NCBI GenBank assembly: GCA_012512805.1
Contig: JAAZDN010000033.1
Span: 1-37,758 of the forward strand
Length of the DNA: 37,758 nucleotides
Origin: Erysipelothrix sp.
GTDB taxonomy: Bacteria > Bacillota_I > Bacilli_A > Erysipelotrichales > Erysipelotrichaceae
Direction of reading: 5' to 3'
Positions 1 through 10,212 of the stretch are shown here, piece after piece. Under the pieces are notes generated by a model, which searched no databases, was not told where the DNA came from, and was given only the letters and a program-made list of their open reading frames with translations. Position numbers and translations under genes: made by a program. Within the stretch, counting starts at the first letter, position 1, and each line of letters begins with the position of its first letter.

Positions 1-22
1 AAAAGAATAGGAGAAAAGATAT

Positions 23-489
23 ATGATTAATAATGTAGTATTAGTTGGCAGACTAACTCGTGATCCTGAATTACGTAAGACGCAGTCAGGTACGTCAGTA
101 TTATCTTTTAGCATTGCAGTTAACCGTCGATTCCAATCGCAAGAACAAACAGCTGATTTTATCAACTGTGTTGCGTGGAATCAAACTGCAGACTTCTTAT
201 CTCGTTATGCAACTAAGGTGCATTAATGAGTGTAGAAGGAAGAATCCAAACAAGAAACTATGAAGATAAATCAGGAAATCGTGTGTACGTAACTGAAGTT
301 GTTGCGGAACAAGCACAATTACTTGAAAGTCGTGCTGAGGCTGAACGCCGTCAATCGAATGCTGGTAGTCAAAATTATAATCAATTTGATAAACAACCAA
401 GTTATTACGAAAGTAACGATTCTGTCAATGTAGAAGAAGAGTTCGGAGGGCCAACACTAGATATTTCTAGTGATGATCTGCCATTTTAA
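23..489 (+). pseudogene. ssb: Single-stranded DNA-binding protein, split by an apparent 1-nt deletion into ORFs 23..226 and 226..489
   Basis: ORF1 [37 protein letters not shown]...FLSRYATK and ORF2 [29 protein letters not shown]... with acidic tail DDLPF are the two halves of one SSB. Adding one G at 217-218 restores ...[19 protein letters not shown]... Confidence 0.93.
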
Positions 490-508
490 ATAGATAGGAG
501 CAAAGACA

Positions 509-736
509 ATGGGTTTTAGAAAATTCAGACCAAGAAAAAAAGTTTGTCATTTCTGTAAAAACAAAGTTGACCATGTAGACTATAAAGATGTAGATCTTTT
601 AAGAAAATATGTTTCAGCTAATGGAAAAATCATTCCAAGAAGAGTGACTGGAACTTGTGCTAAACATCAAAGAGTTTTAGCAACAGCAATTAAGCAATCT
701 CGCGAAATGGCTTTAATTCCATACGTAGCGGAATAA
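509..736 (+). CDS. rpsR: 30S ribosomal protein S18, cysteine-containing form
   Basis: [43 protein letters not shown]; located directly after ssb. Confidence 0.98.
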   Translation: MGFRKFRPRKKVCHFCKNKVDHVDYKDVDLLRKYVSANGKIIPRRVTGTCAKHQRVLATAIKQSREMALIPYVAE

Positions 737-749
737 TAATGATTTAAAC

Positions 750-783
750 AAGCCTTCGTATTTTTTACGGAGGCTTTATTTTA
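750..783 (+). terminator. Rho-independent terminator after rpsR
   Basis: aagccttcgta-tttttt-tacggaggctt followed by a T-rich tract. Confidence 0.85.
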
Positions 784-795
784 TGTGGAGGTTAT

Positions 796-1737
796 ATGAA
801 TAAAAAAGTACGTGCAATAACAGAAGGAGCATTTATGAGTGCCTTAGTAGGACTCTTAATTGTCTTAGATGGTCAAAGTGGCTTACTCATTGATGGCTTA
901 CTTTTTTGGATTATTCCAATCCCTGTCATCATATATTCAATAAGACATTCATTAAGTGCAGGATTAATGGTCAGTACGGCTACAACCATCATGGCTTTTA
1001 TATTAACCCTACCACATATTGCCTTACTCATTGGATTCTCAAATATAATAGGATTAGCCTATGCATTTTCAGTTAAAAAAGAGTATCCTCAAGCGATCGT
1101 CTTTAGTCTTACCTTTGGTGCAACCGCAATTTATTATATATTATCAATGGTAATCTTTGCGGGCTTCTTCGGATACGATGCCTTAGCAGAGATTAGTGAG
1201 ATAACGAAGATGGTGACATCCATCGTTCATGGTTTAATAAATGAGGACGTAAATGTTGTAAAGATATTATATTTGTATAATCCCTTTTTTAAAATGTTAA
1301 CGATGTTTCCTTTATTTTTACCACTGACGATTGCACTGCTTCAAACTTTTATAACGCTGATGGTCAGTAAAATTATACTAACACGACTTAAATTAATGGA
1401 ATTTGCTCCAGTGAGTATCTTTAAATTTAAACTAAATAGTTGGATTGGATATCCACTCATGCTTTTTGTGATCGTGACAATTATCATAGAGTTTTCAACT
1501 AATTTTCACTTTGATAGTGTTATAATGTTAGTACAATTCATTGGACAATTGTTATTTATTTATATTGGAATATTATGTAGCTTAACAATTGTAATTGTGA
1601 AACGTGTTCCGCTTTTCTCAATTGTTGTTGCCCTTTTAACATTGAGTTTTCCGTATGTAACAATGGTCATTGGAATGCTGGACTTTGTATTTAATATTCG
1701 TGTATTAATAGTTAGGAAGGTTTTGAATGAAAGATAA
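796..1737 (+). CDS. DUF2232/YybS-like multi-pass membrane protein
   Basis: Hydrophobic 313 aa protein with MxxKVRAITEGAFMSALVGLL start; position directly upstream of gdpP. Confidence 0.75.
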   Translation: MNKKVRAITEGAFMSALVGLLIVLDGQSGLLIDGLLFWIIPIPVIIYSIRHSLSAGLMVSTATTIMAFILTLPHIALLIGFSNIIGLAYAFSVKKEYPQAIVFSLTFGATAIYYILSMVIFAGFFGYDALAEISEITKMVTSIVHGLINEDVNVVKILYLYNPFFKMLTMFPLFLPLTIALLQTFITLMVSKIILTRLKLMEFAPVSIFKFKLNSWIGYPLMLFVIVTIIIEFSTNFHFDSVIMLVQFIGQLLFIYIGILCSLTIVIVKRVPLFSIVVALLTLSFPYVTMVIGMLDFVFNIRVLIVRKVLNER

Positions 1738-3715
1738 AATTGAACAATTAAAATTTAGTGCAGTTATTGGAATTTTAATCCAAGTTGTCGTTTTCACCTT
1801 ATTTATCTTTTGGAATGGGATCACACAATCAACCTTTGTGATGATTTTCTTACTCGTATTTGAAACTGCTATCCTCTTCTATATCATATCTACCTATGAG
1901 CGTGATTTAAATAAACAGATTGTTAATCTTAAAGAAATCGTCGGAACTGAAACATATGATGCCTTCTTATTTGGAAATATTGGCTTAGTTGTCTATGATG
2001 AAGACTATAAGGTTATTTGGATGAGTGATTATTTTAAAAGTGTTAAAGTGAATGCTAAAGACATGAAAGTAACAGAATGGTTACCTGAAATTATCCCTTT
2101 ATTTAACGGTGATGTGGACGTTATTGATGTTGAATATGAAGACTTTGTCTTCAATGTTGTACGAAATTCAGAGGCACGATTACTCTACTTTAAAGACATT
2201 ACAACAGAGTATCGCGTGATTGAAAAATATACAAATGATGCACCAGTAATGGGACTTATCCACTTGGACAACTATTTAGAATATACACAGTACGAAGAAG
2301 AATCTCGCGTGTATTTTGTTGATAGTATTGTAAAACAAAACTTACTCAACTGGGCAAGTGAAAATGATATCTTTATTCGACGATTACGAAACGATCGATA
2401 CTTGGTCCTGTTGAATCATGAAGTGTTTGAAGAGATAAGTAAAACCAATTTTTCAATCATGCACAAGATTCGACGTGAGGCTCAAAACAATGATCTAGCA
2501 CTTTCACTCTCAATGGGATTTGCGCTTGGAACCTCAGAGTTTACAGCACTAGAAGAGTTATCCAATGACCTTTTAGAACTTGCTCAAAGCCGTGGTGGAG
2601 ACCAGGTAGCAGTGCGTGTTATGAACGAAGAAATAAGATACTATGGTGGAAACACTCAATCACGAGAACGCCGAAGTAAGGCTCGTGTTCGTGCTATATC
2701 CCAATCCGTTCGAGAACTTGTAGATGCGAGTGATAAGGTCATACTCGTCTTCCATAAAAATATGGACTTTGACTGTCTTGGATCAGGCCTTATATTAAGT
2801 AAGATGATTAAAGACCAGAAGAAAGATGTCTATTTGGTCACTGAGAGTGGTGGCATTGAATCTAAGCTCTTATCATCATTAAAAGTAAATGGGAGCATTC
2901 TAGAAAAAGATCATAAATTTATAGATGAAAAAGAAGCACTCAATCTATTAACGTATAACACCTTAGTCGTCTTATTGGATCATCATAATGATACTGTATC
3001 AAATGGTGCTGATGTTATAGAACAAGCAAATAAAGTAGTCATTATTGATCATCACCGTCGTACTACTGATTATAATTTCCAACCCGTATTAGCATATATT
3101 GAATCATCAGCATCAAGTACCACTGAAATGGTCACTGAAATGTTACAATATCAAGAGAAGCGTGTTGCGATAACACCACTTGAAGCGACCTATGCCTATA
3201 CAGGTCTTATCGTTGATACGAATGGATTTATTAATCGTGTGGGTAGTCGAACCTTTGAGGCAGCATCAATTCTTCAAAAATTTGGAGCTGATGTCCGCTA
3301 TGCTAATGAGCTATTAGATGATAGTTTTGATGACATTCAAAAGAAAAATAAGATCTTTGAAAATGTCGTTAGAAAAGTGGATGAAGGTGTAATGTACGCA
3401 CCCGTCTTTGATGGAACGATTATTCCACGAGGATTAATATCAAGTGCTGCAGATGAGTTATTAAGTGTACAAGATATTAAGGCGGTCTTTGTTGTATCCG
3501 CTATATCGAATGATCGTGTTGGAATCTCTGCCCGTTCACGTGGCGAATTTAACGTTCAAAAAATAATGGAAAAACTTGGAGGAGGCGGTCACTTTAATGC
3601 CGCAGCTGTCCAAAAAGAAAATATGAGTATCGAAGCGCTTGTGGCGCAATTAGAAACAGTCGTAGAAGCGTACTTAGAGGAGGTATACAACGATGAAAGT
3701 AATATTGTTGGATGA
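1727..3715 (+). CDS. gdpP: GdpP-type cyclic-di-AMP phosphodiesterase (TM + PAS + degenerate GGDEF + DHH/DHHA1)
   Basis: N-terminal TM helices; DHH motifs VFHKNMDFDCLGSG, LLDHHND and IIDHHRR; C-terminal GGGGHFNAAA. Confidence 0.95.
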   Translation: MKDKIEQLKFSAVIGILIQVVVFTLFIFWNGITQSTFVMIFLLVFETAILFYIISTYERDLNKQIVNLKEIVGTETYDAFLFGNIGLVVYDEDYKVIWMSDYFKSVKVNAKDMKVTEWLPEIIPLFNGDVDVIDVEYEDFVFNVVRNSEARLLYFKDITTEYRVIEKYTNDAPVMGLIHLDNYLEYTQYEEESRVYFVDSIVKQNLLNWASENDIFIRRLRNDRYLVLLNHEVFEEISKTNFSIMHKIRREAQNNDLALSLSMGFALGTSEFTALEELSNDLLELAQSRGGDQVAVRVMNEEIRYYGGNTQSRERRSKARVRAISQSVRELVDASDKVILVFHKNMDFDCLGSGLILSKMIKDQKKDVYLVTESGGIESKLLSSLKVNGSILEKDHKFIDEKEALNLLTYNTLVVLLDHHNDTVSNGADVIEQANKVVIIDHHRRTTDYNFQPVLAYIESSASSTTEMVTEMLQYQEKRVAITPLEATYAYTGLIVDTNGFINRVGSRTFEAASILQKFGADVRYANELLDDSFDDIQKKNKIFENVVRKVDEGVMYAPVFDGTIIPRGLISSAADELLSVQDIKAVFVVSAISNDRVGISARSRGEFNVQKIMEKLGGGGHFNAAAVQKENMSIEALVAQLETVVEAYLEEVYNDESNIVG

Positions 3716-4142
3716 TGTAAAAAAAGTAGGTAAAAAAGGTGAAGTTGTCGAAGTAGCAACTGGATATGGACGTAACTTCTTAATTCGTAATAACTTAGCA
3801 GTCATTGCATCAAGTGGAAGTATGGACGTCTTAAAAGGACAGAAACAAGAAGAAGCAGATCATCAAGAGTCCTTAAAGCAACAAGCACTTGTTGATAAAG
3901 AAAAAATAGAAAAAATATCACTTGACTTCTTTTTAAGTGTTGGGAAAGAAGGAAAATTATTTGGTTCCGTCTCTTCTAAACAAGTAGCAAGTGAATTAAA
4001 TACACGATTCAAAATTAAGGTTGATCGTCGTAAGTTCTTAGACAATGGACCATACAATCATTTAGGCATTAACAATGTTGACGTTGAACTGTATAAAGGT
4101 GTCATTGCAACAATTAAAGTTCATATAAAGGAAAAGAAGTAA
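3693..4142 (+). CDS. rplI: 50S ribosomal protein L9
   Basis: MKVILLDDVKKVGKKGEVVEVATGYGRNFLI. Confidence 0.98.
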   Translation: MKVILLDDVKKVGKKGEVVEVATGYGRNFLIRNNLAVIASSGSMDVLKGQKQEEADHQESLKQQALVDKEKIEKISLDFFLSVGKEGKLFGSVSSKQVASELNTRFKIKVDRRKFLDNGPYNHLGINNVDVELYKGVIATIKVHIKEKK

Positions 4143-4143
4143 A

Positions 4144-5484
4144 ATGGCACGCACACTACCGAGTAGTGTCGATGCTGAACAAGCAATCTTAGGCGCAATG
4201 CTAATGTATCCGAACGCTGTTCAAGCAGCCGTCGAATATGGTTTATTAGCAGAGCACTTCTTTTTACTATCGCATCAACAACTTGCTCAAACAATGTTTG
4301 ATATCTTTGAAGAGAATAGTCCTGTTGATCCTACGATCTTAAAAACACGCTTAGAAGACTTAAACATTCTAAATAGTGTCGGTGGACTTGACTATATCTT
4401 AGCACTCACAGACAGTGCAACAACGTCCGCAACCTTAAAACACTATGTTGAGATTATTATAAATAAGCATACCCTACGCCGATTAATGGAGGCAATGGGA
4501 ACCTTAAGTGATGAGGCCGCAACAAATCCAAGTGATATTGAAGGAATTATGGATAGTGCTGAACGTGCAATCTATAACATTACACGATCACGCCGTAGTG
4601 AAGACTTTAGAACGTCTAAAGAAGTCGTTGAAGCCGTACTTGAAAGTATTAAATTAAAAAGTGAATCTGGAACGAATATTACCGGAATGAAAACAGGCTA
4701 TGGAGATCTTGATAACATTACCTCAGGGTTTCAACGCGGTGATTTAATTATCCTCGCTGCCAGACCTTCAGTGGGTAAGACAGCCTTTGCTTTAAATGTA
4801 GGTGTAAACATGGCACTGTACAATGATTTACCAACCGCAATCTTTTCTTTAGAAATGCCTGCCGAACAATTAATGTCTCGTATTCTTACCTTTGAAAGTG
4901 AAATTAAAGGAACGAAATTACGTGATGGTACATTAAGAAGTGATACAGAATGGAATAAATTATATGAGGCCGCAAACCGCGTTAAGGAAGCAAAGATCTT
5001 TATCGATGATAGTCCGTCCTTAAGAATTTCAGACATTTTTTCAAAATGTCGTAAACTAAAAGCTGAACATGATTTAGGCGTCATCATTATTGACTACTTA
5101 CAGCTTATGGAATCAAATAAAAATGCAGAAAGTCGACAACAAGCCGTATCTGAAATTTCACGTGCCTTTAAAGGGTTAGCACGTGAACTGGACGTACCTG
5201 TTATCGCTTTATCACAATTATCACGGTCAGTTGAAACTCGTGCGGATAAACGCCCGATGTTATCTGACTTACGCGAATCAGGGGCAATTGAACAGGATGC
5301 CGATATCGTCATGTTCTTGTATAGGGAAGACTATCACAGTCTGGAAGAAGAAGCTGATCGCCAAGATACTGATGTCATTATTGCGAAACACCGTAACGGA
5401 TCACTCGCAGACGTCAAACTCGTCTTTGACAAAACGATTAATAAGTTCTTCTCCCGTGTCAATCACCCAGGAGTGAATTTTTAA
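4144..5484 (+). CDS. dnaB: Replicative DNA helicase
   Basis: Walker A AARPSVGKTAFALN; IIDYLQLM; SQLSRSVETRADKRPMLSDLRESGAIEQDAD. Confidence 0.98.
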   Translation: MARTLPSSVDAEQAILGAMLMYPNAVQAAVEYGLLAEHFFLLSHQQLAQTMFDIFEENSPVDPTILKTRLEDLNILNSVGGLDYILALTDSATTSATLKHYVEIIINKHTLRRLMEAMGTLSDEAATNPSDIEGIMDSAERAIYNITRSRRSEDFRTSKEVVEAVLESIKLKSESGTNITGMKTGYGDLDNITSGFQRGDLIILAARPSVGKTAFALNVGVNMALYNDLPTAIFSLEMPAEQLMSRILTFESEIKGTKLRDGTLRSDTEWNKLYEAANRVKEAKIFIDDSPSLRISDIFSKCRKLKAEHDLGVIIIDYLQLMESNKNAESRQQAVSEISRAFKGLARELDVPVIALSQLSRSVETRADKRPMLSDLRESGAIEQDADIVMFLYREDYHSLEEEADRQDTDVIIAKHRNGSLADVKLVFDKTINKFFSRVNHPGVNF

Positions 5485-6995
5485 TGAATAAAAACAAAAC
5501 AATACTTGTCCTATCGATCATTACACTAGTTAGTGCAATGTTCTCATTTGTGCCAGAAATTATTAATGCGAAAAGTGAAGTAAGTTTATTAAACAGTAAC
5601 TTACTACAGGCAACGAATCAATCAAAGATAGAACAAAAAATATTAAATGAAACAAAATTACCCGTCTCACAACGTGTTCTTTATGCGAATAATGAAGTCA
5701 TTGGTGTCGTCAGTGATTTAAGTCGTATTGAAGAAGTCATTGCTACGATAGGAATTGAAGAATACTCACAAGATTTTCCTGATTCACAGCTTGTGCTTGG
5801 AGATGATGTTTTTATTGCGGAAGAAATGTTGAATTTTCAATATGAAAATATTGATGATCAAATTATTGAATACATTGTCGACAATGATCTTTTAGCAATC
5901 GAAACAAATAAGGTAACCTTTAGTAATGGAGCAGTAATCTATGTAAAGAATGCCGTCGATTTTGATGAAGCAAAAGATGAGTATCTTTTAAACTTCATTG
6001 CAGAAGATGATATGAAATACATTAAAAACAATGAAGCTGTACCTTATGATCCGAATGCCTACTCCACAACGCCACTTAGTTTAGAAATTGTTGAAAAGAC
6101 AAATCTAACAAAGGGATATGCATCAAAGGAAAATATCTTAAAAGATAAGCGTGAAATTATCGAGTTTTTATCCTATGGATACAGTACAGATAAACAGTTT
6201 TATACAATTGAAGCCTTTGATACAGTGGATGGAATTGCCTATCAAGCAGGAATTTCACCACAACAATTACTTACCATTAATCCAAATATTAAATCACGTG
6301 AACAATTATTAAAAGAAGGTGATGAGATTAATGTAACCTTCTTTGACTCGCCAATTAACGTTATCGTTAAAAAACGTGCTGTGAAGCAAGAAGTTGTGTA
6401 TCCAGCATCAACCTTATACGTCAACGATCCAACCTTACGTGAAGGAAGTACGTATATTAAAACACAGGAAGAAACAGGAAGTAAACGGGTTGTCTATGAA
6501 GAAACATATGTCAATGGTGCGCTTAAAGATGGCTCAACAATATTAGATAGTGAAATTCTAAAAGAGCCCGTCCGTGAAGTTATTTATAAGGGAACAATGA
6601 TTGTTCCAAGTATTGGTTCAGGTCGCTTTAGATATCCAGTTGATAATCCAAGCTTAACGTGTGGATGGTACTGTTATGCGGGTCATACTGCGAATGACTA
6701 TCAGAATCGATACAACCGCTACGGTAGTGTTAGAGCCTCTGACCGTGGAACTGTTCAAGTTGCTTCGTACCATAGTATTAATGGATATTACGTATGGATT
6801 AACCACAATAACGGATACAGAACATATTATGGACACTTTAATGGTCCTGCCTATGTACGTCCCGGACAAGTAGTCGAACGTGGAGAAGTTATTGGTCAAA
6901 TTGGAATGACAGGTGTAGCCACAGGACCCCATGTTCACTTTATGATTCAATACAATGGACAATATATTAATCCTTCAGTATTGGTAGGTTATTAA
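5484..6995 (+). CDS. Secreted M23 metallopeptidase with LysM and G5-like domains
   Basis: Signal peptide; LysM-like FYTIEAFDTVDGIAYQAGISPQQLLTINPNI; G5-like REGSTYIKTQEETGSKRVVYEETYVNG; M23 motifs HTAND, YGHF and HVHF. Confidence 0.9.
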   Translation: MNKNKTILVLSIITLVSAMFSFVPEIINAKSEVSLLNSNLLQATNQSKIEQKILNETKLPVSQRVLYANNEVIGVVSDLSRIEEVIATIGIEEYSQDFPDSQLVLGDDVFIAEEMLNFQYENIDDQIIEYIVDNDLLAIETNKVTFSNGAVIYVKNAVDFDEAKDEYLLNFIAEDDMKYIKNNEAVPYDPNAYSTTPLSLEIVEKTNLTKGYASKENILKDKREIIEFLSYGYSTDKQFYTIEAFDTVDGIAYQAGISPQQLLTINPNIKSREQLLKEGDEINVTFFDSPINVIVKKRAVKQEVVYPASTLYVNDPTLREGSTYIKTQEETGSKRVVYEETYVNGALKDGSTILDSEILKEPVREVIYKGTMIVPSIGSGRFRYPVDNPSLTCGWYCYAGHTANDYQNRYNRYGSVRASDRGTVQVASYHSINGYYVWINHNNGYRTYYGHFNGPAYVRPGQVVERGEVIGQIGMTGVATGPHVHFMIQYNGQYINPSVLVGY

Positions 6996-7739
6996 ATGAA
7001 ATTTTATGTACTAGCTAGTGGATCAAAAGGAAATTGTACCGTCATTCAAAGTGGTGAGAGTACAATTGTTATTGATGCGGGTACAACGGATCGACATTTA
7101 AAAGCCTCATTTAAAGAAATCAATATTGATTACAAAAATGTGGATGCACTCTTGATTACGCATACACATAGTGATCATATTAATCGGATTAATTTATTTA
7201 AGGATATAACGATGTATACCCCAGAGTTTCTTGGAGATAAATATCGTCAAAAACCATTGTATGGTGAGGATCAATTTCAAATTAAAGATTTTGAAATTGA
7301 AACAATGACGCTTTCGCACGACCGAGCATTAACGCTCGGTTATATTATTAAAAGTAACAATCAAAAATTAGTGTATGTTACAGATACTGGCTACTTCAAA
7401 GATAATCATCTTGAAGCCATCTATAATGCAGACTATTACATCTTTGAAAGTAACCATGATCCAATGATGTTAATGGAAACAGATCGTCCCTTTATCTTAA
7501 AACAGCGGATAATGGCCATGGATGGTCACTTGAGCAATGAGGACAGCGGTTTGGTCTTATCACGAAGTGTAGGTACACATACTAAAGAAATTGTTCTAGC
7601 CCATTTGAGTGAAGAAGCCAATGATCATCACTTGGCTCTACAATCAATGCGTGAACATATCTACGATGAAAAGATAATAATTAAAGCAGCAAAACAATTT
7701 GAAATACTATATGGAGGTCAAAATAACGATGAAAGATAA
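6996..7739 (+). CDS. walJ: MBL-fold metallohydrolase WalJ/YycJ
   Basis: LASGSKGNCTVIQSGESTIVIDAGTT; THTHSDHI; YVTDTGYF. Confidence 0.93.
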   Translation: MKFYVLASGSKGNCTVIQSGESTIVIDAGTTDRHLKASFKEINIDYKNVDALLITHTHSDHINRINLFKDITMYTPEFLGDKYRQKPLYGEDQFQIKDFEIETMTLSHDRALTLGYIIKSNNQKLVYVTDTGYFKDNHLEAIYNADYYIFESNHDPMMLMETDRPFILKQRIMAMDGHLSNEDSGLVLSRSVGTHTKEIVLAHLSEEANDHHLALQSMREHIYDEKIIIKAAKQFEILYGGQNNDER

Positions 7740-8817
7740 AAGTAAAAAATCTATATTTGGAATATTAATGTGCACGTTAGTGTTATGGAATATTTTTATA
7801 ACTATAAAACTATATGAAGATCAACCATCAGGTGATCAGGAAGGTAGTATAACAAATAACGTACAAAATATATCGTACGCAACAACAGACTTAACAAAGG
7901 CTTCTGAAAAAGGAATACTGCGTACCGTCGCAATTAGTACAGATACAGGATCAGGAAGTGGAGCAGTATATAAAACAGTTGCTGCAGATAATCAATATGA
8001 AGTGACGATTATTACAAACAATCATGTTGTTGGAAATAATAAGCAGGTTAATGTGTTATTTGCAAATGGACAAACGATTGAAGGAGACGTTGTTGGTGGA
8101 GATTTATTCACTGACTTAGCCGTCGTTAAAGTTGTAACAAACTTTGCGGTTGATGCCTTTGATATCGGTGATTCAGAAGGATTAAGAAATGGAGAATGGG
8201 TCTTAGCTGTCGGAAGCCCACTTGGATTAGAATTCAGTGGTTCAGTAAGTGAAGGTATCGTCTCTGCAACTGAACGTATCATTGGAGTTGATCTTAATAA
8301 TGATGGAACGGATGATTGGGACATGCTTGTTATTCAAACAACAGCCGCAATCAATCCCGGTAATAGTGGTGGAGCGCTCATCAATCTTAATGGAGAACTC
8401 GTAGGTATTAATTCTATGAAGATTTCACAAGAAAGTGTAGAAGGAATTGGATTCGCAATTCCAATTCAAGAAGCAATCCCTATTGTGGAACAACTCATTG
8501 AACATCAAAAAGTAGTTCGTCCACTTATCGGAATATCAGGTCGTAGCATTAGCGATTATTCAATTGCCCAACGAAGCTACTACGGATTACCGCTCGATGT
8601 TGAATCAGGTGTTGTCGTTACAGATATAGTGAGAAATGGTGCTGCGGATAAGGTGGGTGTAAAAGTGGGTGACATTATCGTTGAAATGAATGGTGAACCC
8701 ATTGAAAACTTTAAAACCTTCCGTATTAATCTTTACAAACAATTACCAGGTGATGAAATTAAAGTGAAGATAAATCGTGCAAATCAACTTGAAGAAGTTA
8801 CGATTACGCTCGAATGA
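7729..8817 (+). CDS. htrA: HtrA-like trypsin/PDZ serine protease
   Basis: Triad H (NNHVVG), D (FTDLAVV) and S (NPGNSGGAL); C-terminal PDZ; GGAGG RBS supports ATG at 7729 rather than the tracked TTG at 7699. Confidence 0.94.
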   Translation: MKDKSKKSIFGILMCTLVLWNIFITIKLYEDQPSGDQEGSITNNVQNISYATTDLTKASEKGILRTVAISTDTGSGSGAVYKTVAADNQYEVTIITNNHVVGNNKQVNVLFANGQTIEGDVVGGDLFTDLAVVKVVTNFAVDAFDIGDSEGLRNGEWVLAVGSPLGLEFSGSVSEGIVSATERIIGVDLNNDGTDDWDMLVIQTTAAINPGNSGGALINLNGELVGINSMKISQESVEGIGFAIPIQEAIPIVEQLIEHQKVVRPLIGISGRSISDYSIAQRSYYGLPLDVESGVVVTDIVRNGAADKVGVKVGDIIVEMNGEPIENFKTFRINLYKQLPGDEIKVKINRANQLEEVTITLE

Positions 8818-9272
8818 TTCAATTAATCGTCGTCGGTAAACTTAAAGAAAAGAGCATGCAACAGTTAAGTGATGAGTATACAAAGAGAATACAACCGTAT
8901 CACAGATTGAAAATCACTGAACTAAAAGACTACAGTAATTCCAATAAAATGGATGCGATCACTAAAGAAGGTGATAGTATCTTAAAGAGTATTAAAGATA
9001 ATGAGTATATTATTATCTTAGATCTAAAAGGCAAGGATCTTACGAGTGAGGCGTTAAGTGAAAAAATTGATCAAATATTTACGAATCACAGTTCAAACAT
9101 TACCTTTATCATTGGGGGATCGATGGGAATTGATCCACGAGTAAAAGCACGAGCAAACTTTAGTTGGAAACTTTCAAATTTAACATTTACCCATCAATTT
9201 GCCCGTATTATTGCATTGGAACAAATCTATCGTAGCTTTAAAATTTTAGCAAAAGAACCATACCACAAGTAA
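8814..9272 (+). CDS. rlmH: 23S rRNA pseudouridine1915 N3-methyltransferase
   Basis: FIIGGSMGID...FTHQFARIIALEQIYRSFKILAKEPYHK. Confidence 0.96.
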   Translation: MIQLIVVGKLKEKSMQQLSDEYTKRIQPYHRLKITELKDYSNSNKMDAITKEGDSILKSIKDNEYIIILDLKGKDLTSEALSEKIDQIFTNHSSNITFIIGGSMGIDPRVKARANFSWKLSNLTFTHQFARIIALEQIYRSFKILAKEPYHK

Positions 9273-9311
9273 GCGGTTTGATGCTATAATATACACATCG
9301 GAGGTCGTAGT

Positions 9312-9833
9312 ATGTATCAATTAAATCCAAATGAAAAATTAGAATTAAAAGTTGAATCAACACCAAAGATTAAGGTTCAAAAAGAATCAGGTTATTTATT
9401 AGTTCTTGGAATTATCTTAGTACTTGTAGCACTCTTTTATAATTTTGCGAGTAAACAAGATTATATTTTAAACTTTATTACGATTGCTTCAGCAATCGGT
9501 AGTGTTATTGCCTTTGTAGCGTATTTTGTCATGGTAAATAATGCCAATAAAACACCTAAAGAAATATACTACATTACAAACACACGTGTTATTGCCGCAG
9601 ATACTGAAGGAAACCTTATACAAGATGTATTGCGTAAGAACATTAAGCGTATTGAAGGCGTAAATGTTGCCCGTAATAAAGGTGATATTGTGATCAATCC
9701 ACGTTTACTGGATCCGCAGGCAAAGTATAAACAAGAATTAAAAGGAAACCGACAACAAAAGTACACAAAAGACACATTTATTCTTAAAAATGTTGCACAT
9801 ATTCGTGAAATTTTGGAAACGGTTAAAGGTTAA
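9312..9833 (+). CDS. Two-TM membrane protein with a bacterial PH-like domain
   Basis: Two hydrophobic segments followed by YYITNTRVIAADTEGNLIQDVLRKNIKRIEGV; RBS ggaggt; TGCTATAAT promoter upstream. Confidence 0.65.
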   Translation: MYQLNPNEKLELKVESTPKIKVQKESGYLLVLGIILVLVALFYNFASKQDYILNFITIASAIGSVIAFVAYFVMVNNANKTPKEIYYITNTRVIAADTEGNLIQDVLRKNIKRIEGVNVARNKGDIVINPRLLDPQAKYKQELKGNRQQKYTKDTFILKNVAHIREILETVKG

Positions 9834-9896
9834 GCCTAATTAGTTGCTTAATTATGATATTTAGTATATATTTAATATAGAAGATGGAGGTATATT

Positions 9897-10163
9897 ATGA
9901 AGAGTTTTACAGCAGAAATTATTGATCCAGTAGGATTACATGCTAGACCAGCAACGATTGCGGTTTCAGTAGCAAGCAAATTCAAGAGTGATGTTACTAT
10001 TGGTTTTGATGGCCAAGAAGTTAATATGAAATCAATTCTTAATATTATTTCTTTAGGTGCTACACCTGGAGCAATGATTACAATCAAAACTGATGGTGAA
10101 GATGAAGAAGAAGCATTAGAAACAATCAGAGAAACATTACAAGCGCAAAAAGTAATAGCTTAG
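9897..10163 (+). CDS. ptsH: Phosphocarrier protein HPr
   Basis: VGLHARPAT (phospho-His) and MKSILNIISLGA (regulatory Ser). Confidence 0.97.
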   Translation: MKSFTAEIIDPVGLHARPATIAVSVASKFKSDVTIGFDGQEVNMKSILNIISLGATPGAMITIKTDGEDEEEALETIRETLQAQKVIA

Positions 10164-10173
10164 TAAAAGTTTT

Positions 10174-10196
10174 AGAAGGCGCTGCCTTCTTTTTTT
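10174..10196 (+). terminator. Rho-independent terminator after ptsH
   Basis: agaaggc-gct-gccttct followed by T-run. Confidence 0.85.
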
Positions 10197-10212
10197 ATGG
10201 AAAGGGATAACT

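Noticed and set aside
209-228. Programmed ribosomal frameshifting in ssb
   Set aside because: Recovering SSB needs a -1 shift at AAG-GTG, but no slippery heptamer or obvious stimulatory hairpin is visible; a sequence error or mutation is simpler.
3693-3715. 23-bp overlap of gdpP and rplI
   Set aside because: RBS and start of rplI are embedded in the gdpP 3' end; compact operon overlap, not unusual.
2641-3715. Possible degeneration of the GdpP DHH domain (NMDFDCLG instead of the common PDxDAxG)
   Set aside because: Key His/Asp positions (H..N.DFD, LDHH, IDHHRR, GGGGH) remain, so activity cannot be doubted on this basis.
4731-5312. Two minus-strand ORFs inside dnaB
   Set aside because: Antisense shadows of a conserved helicase gene.
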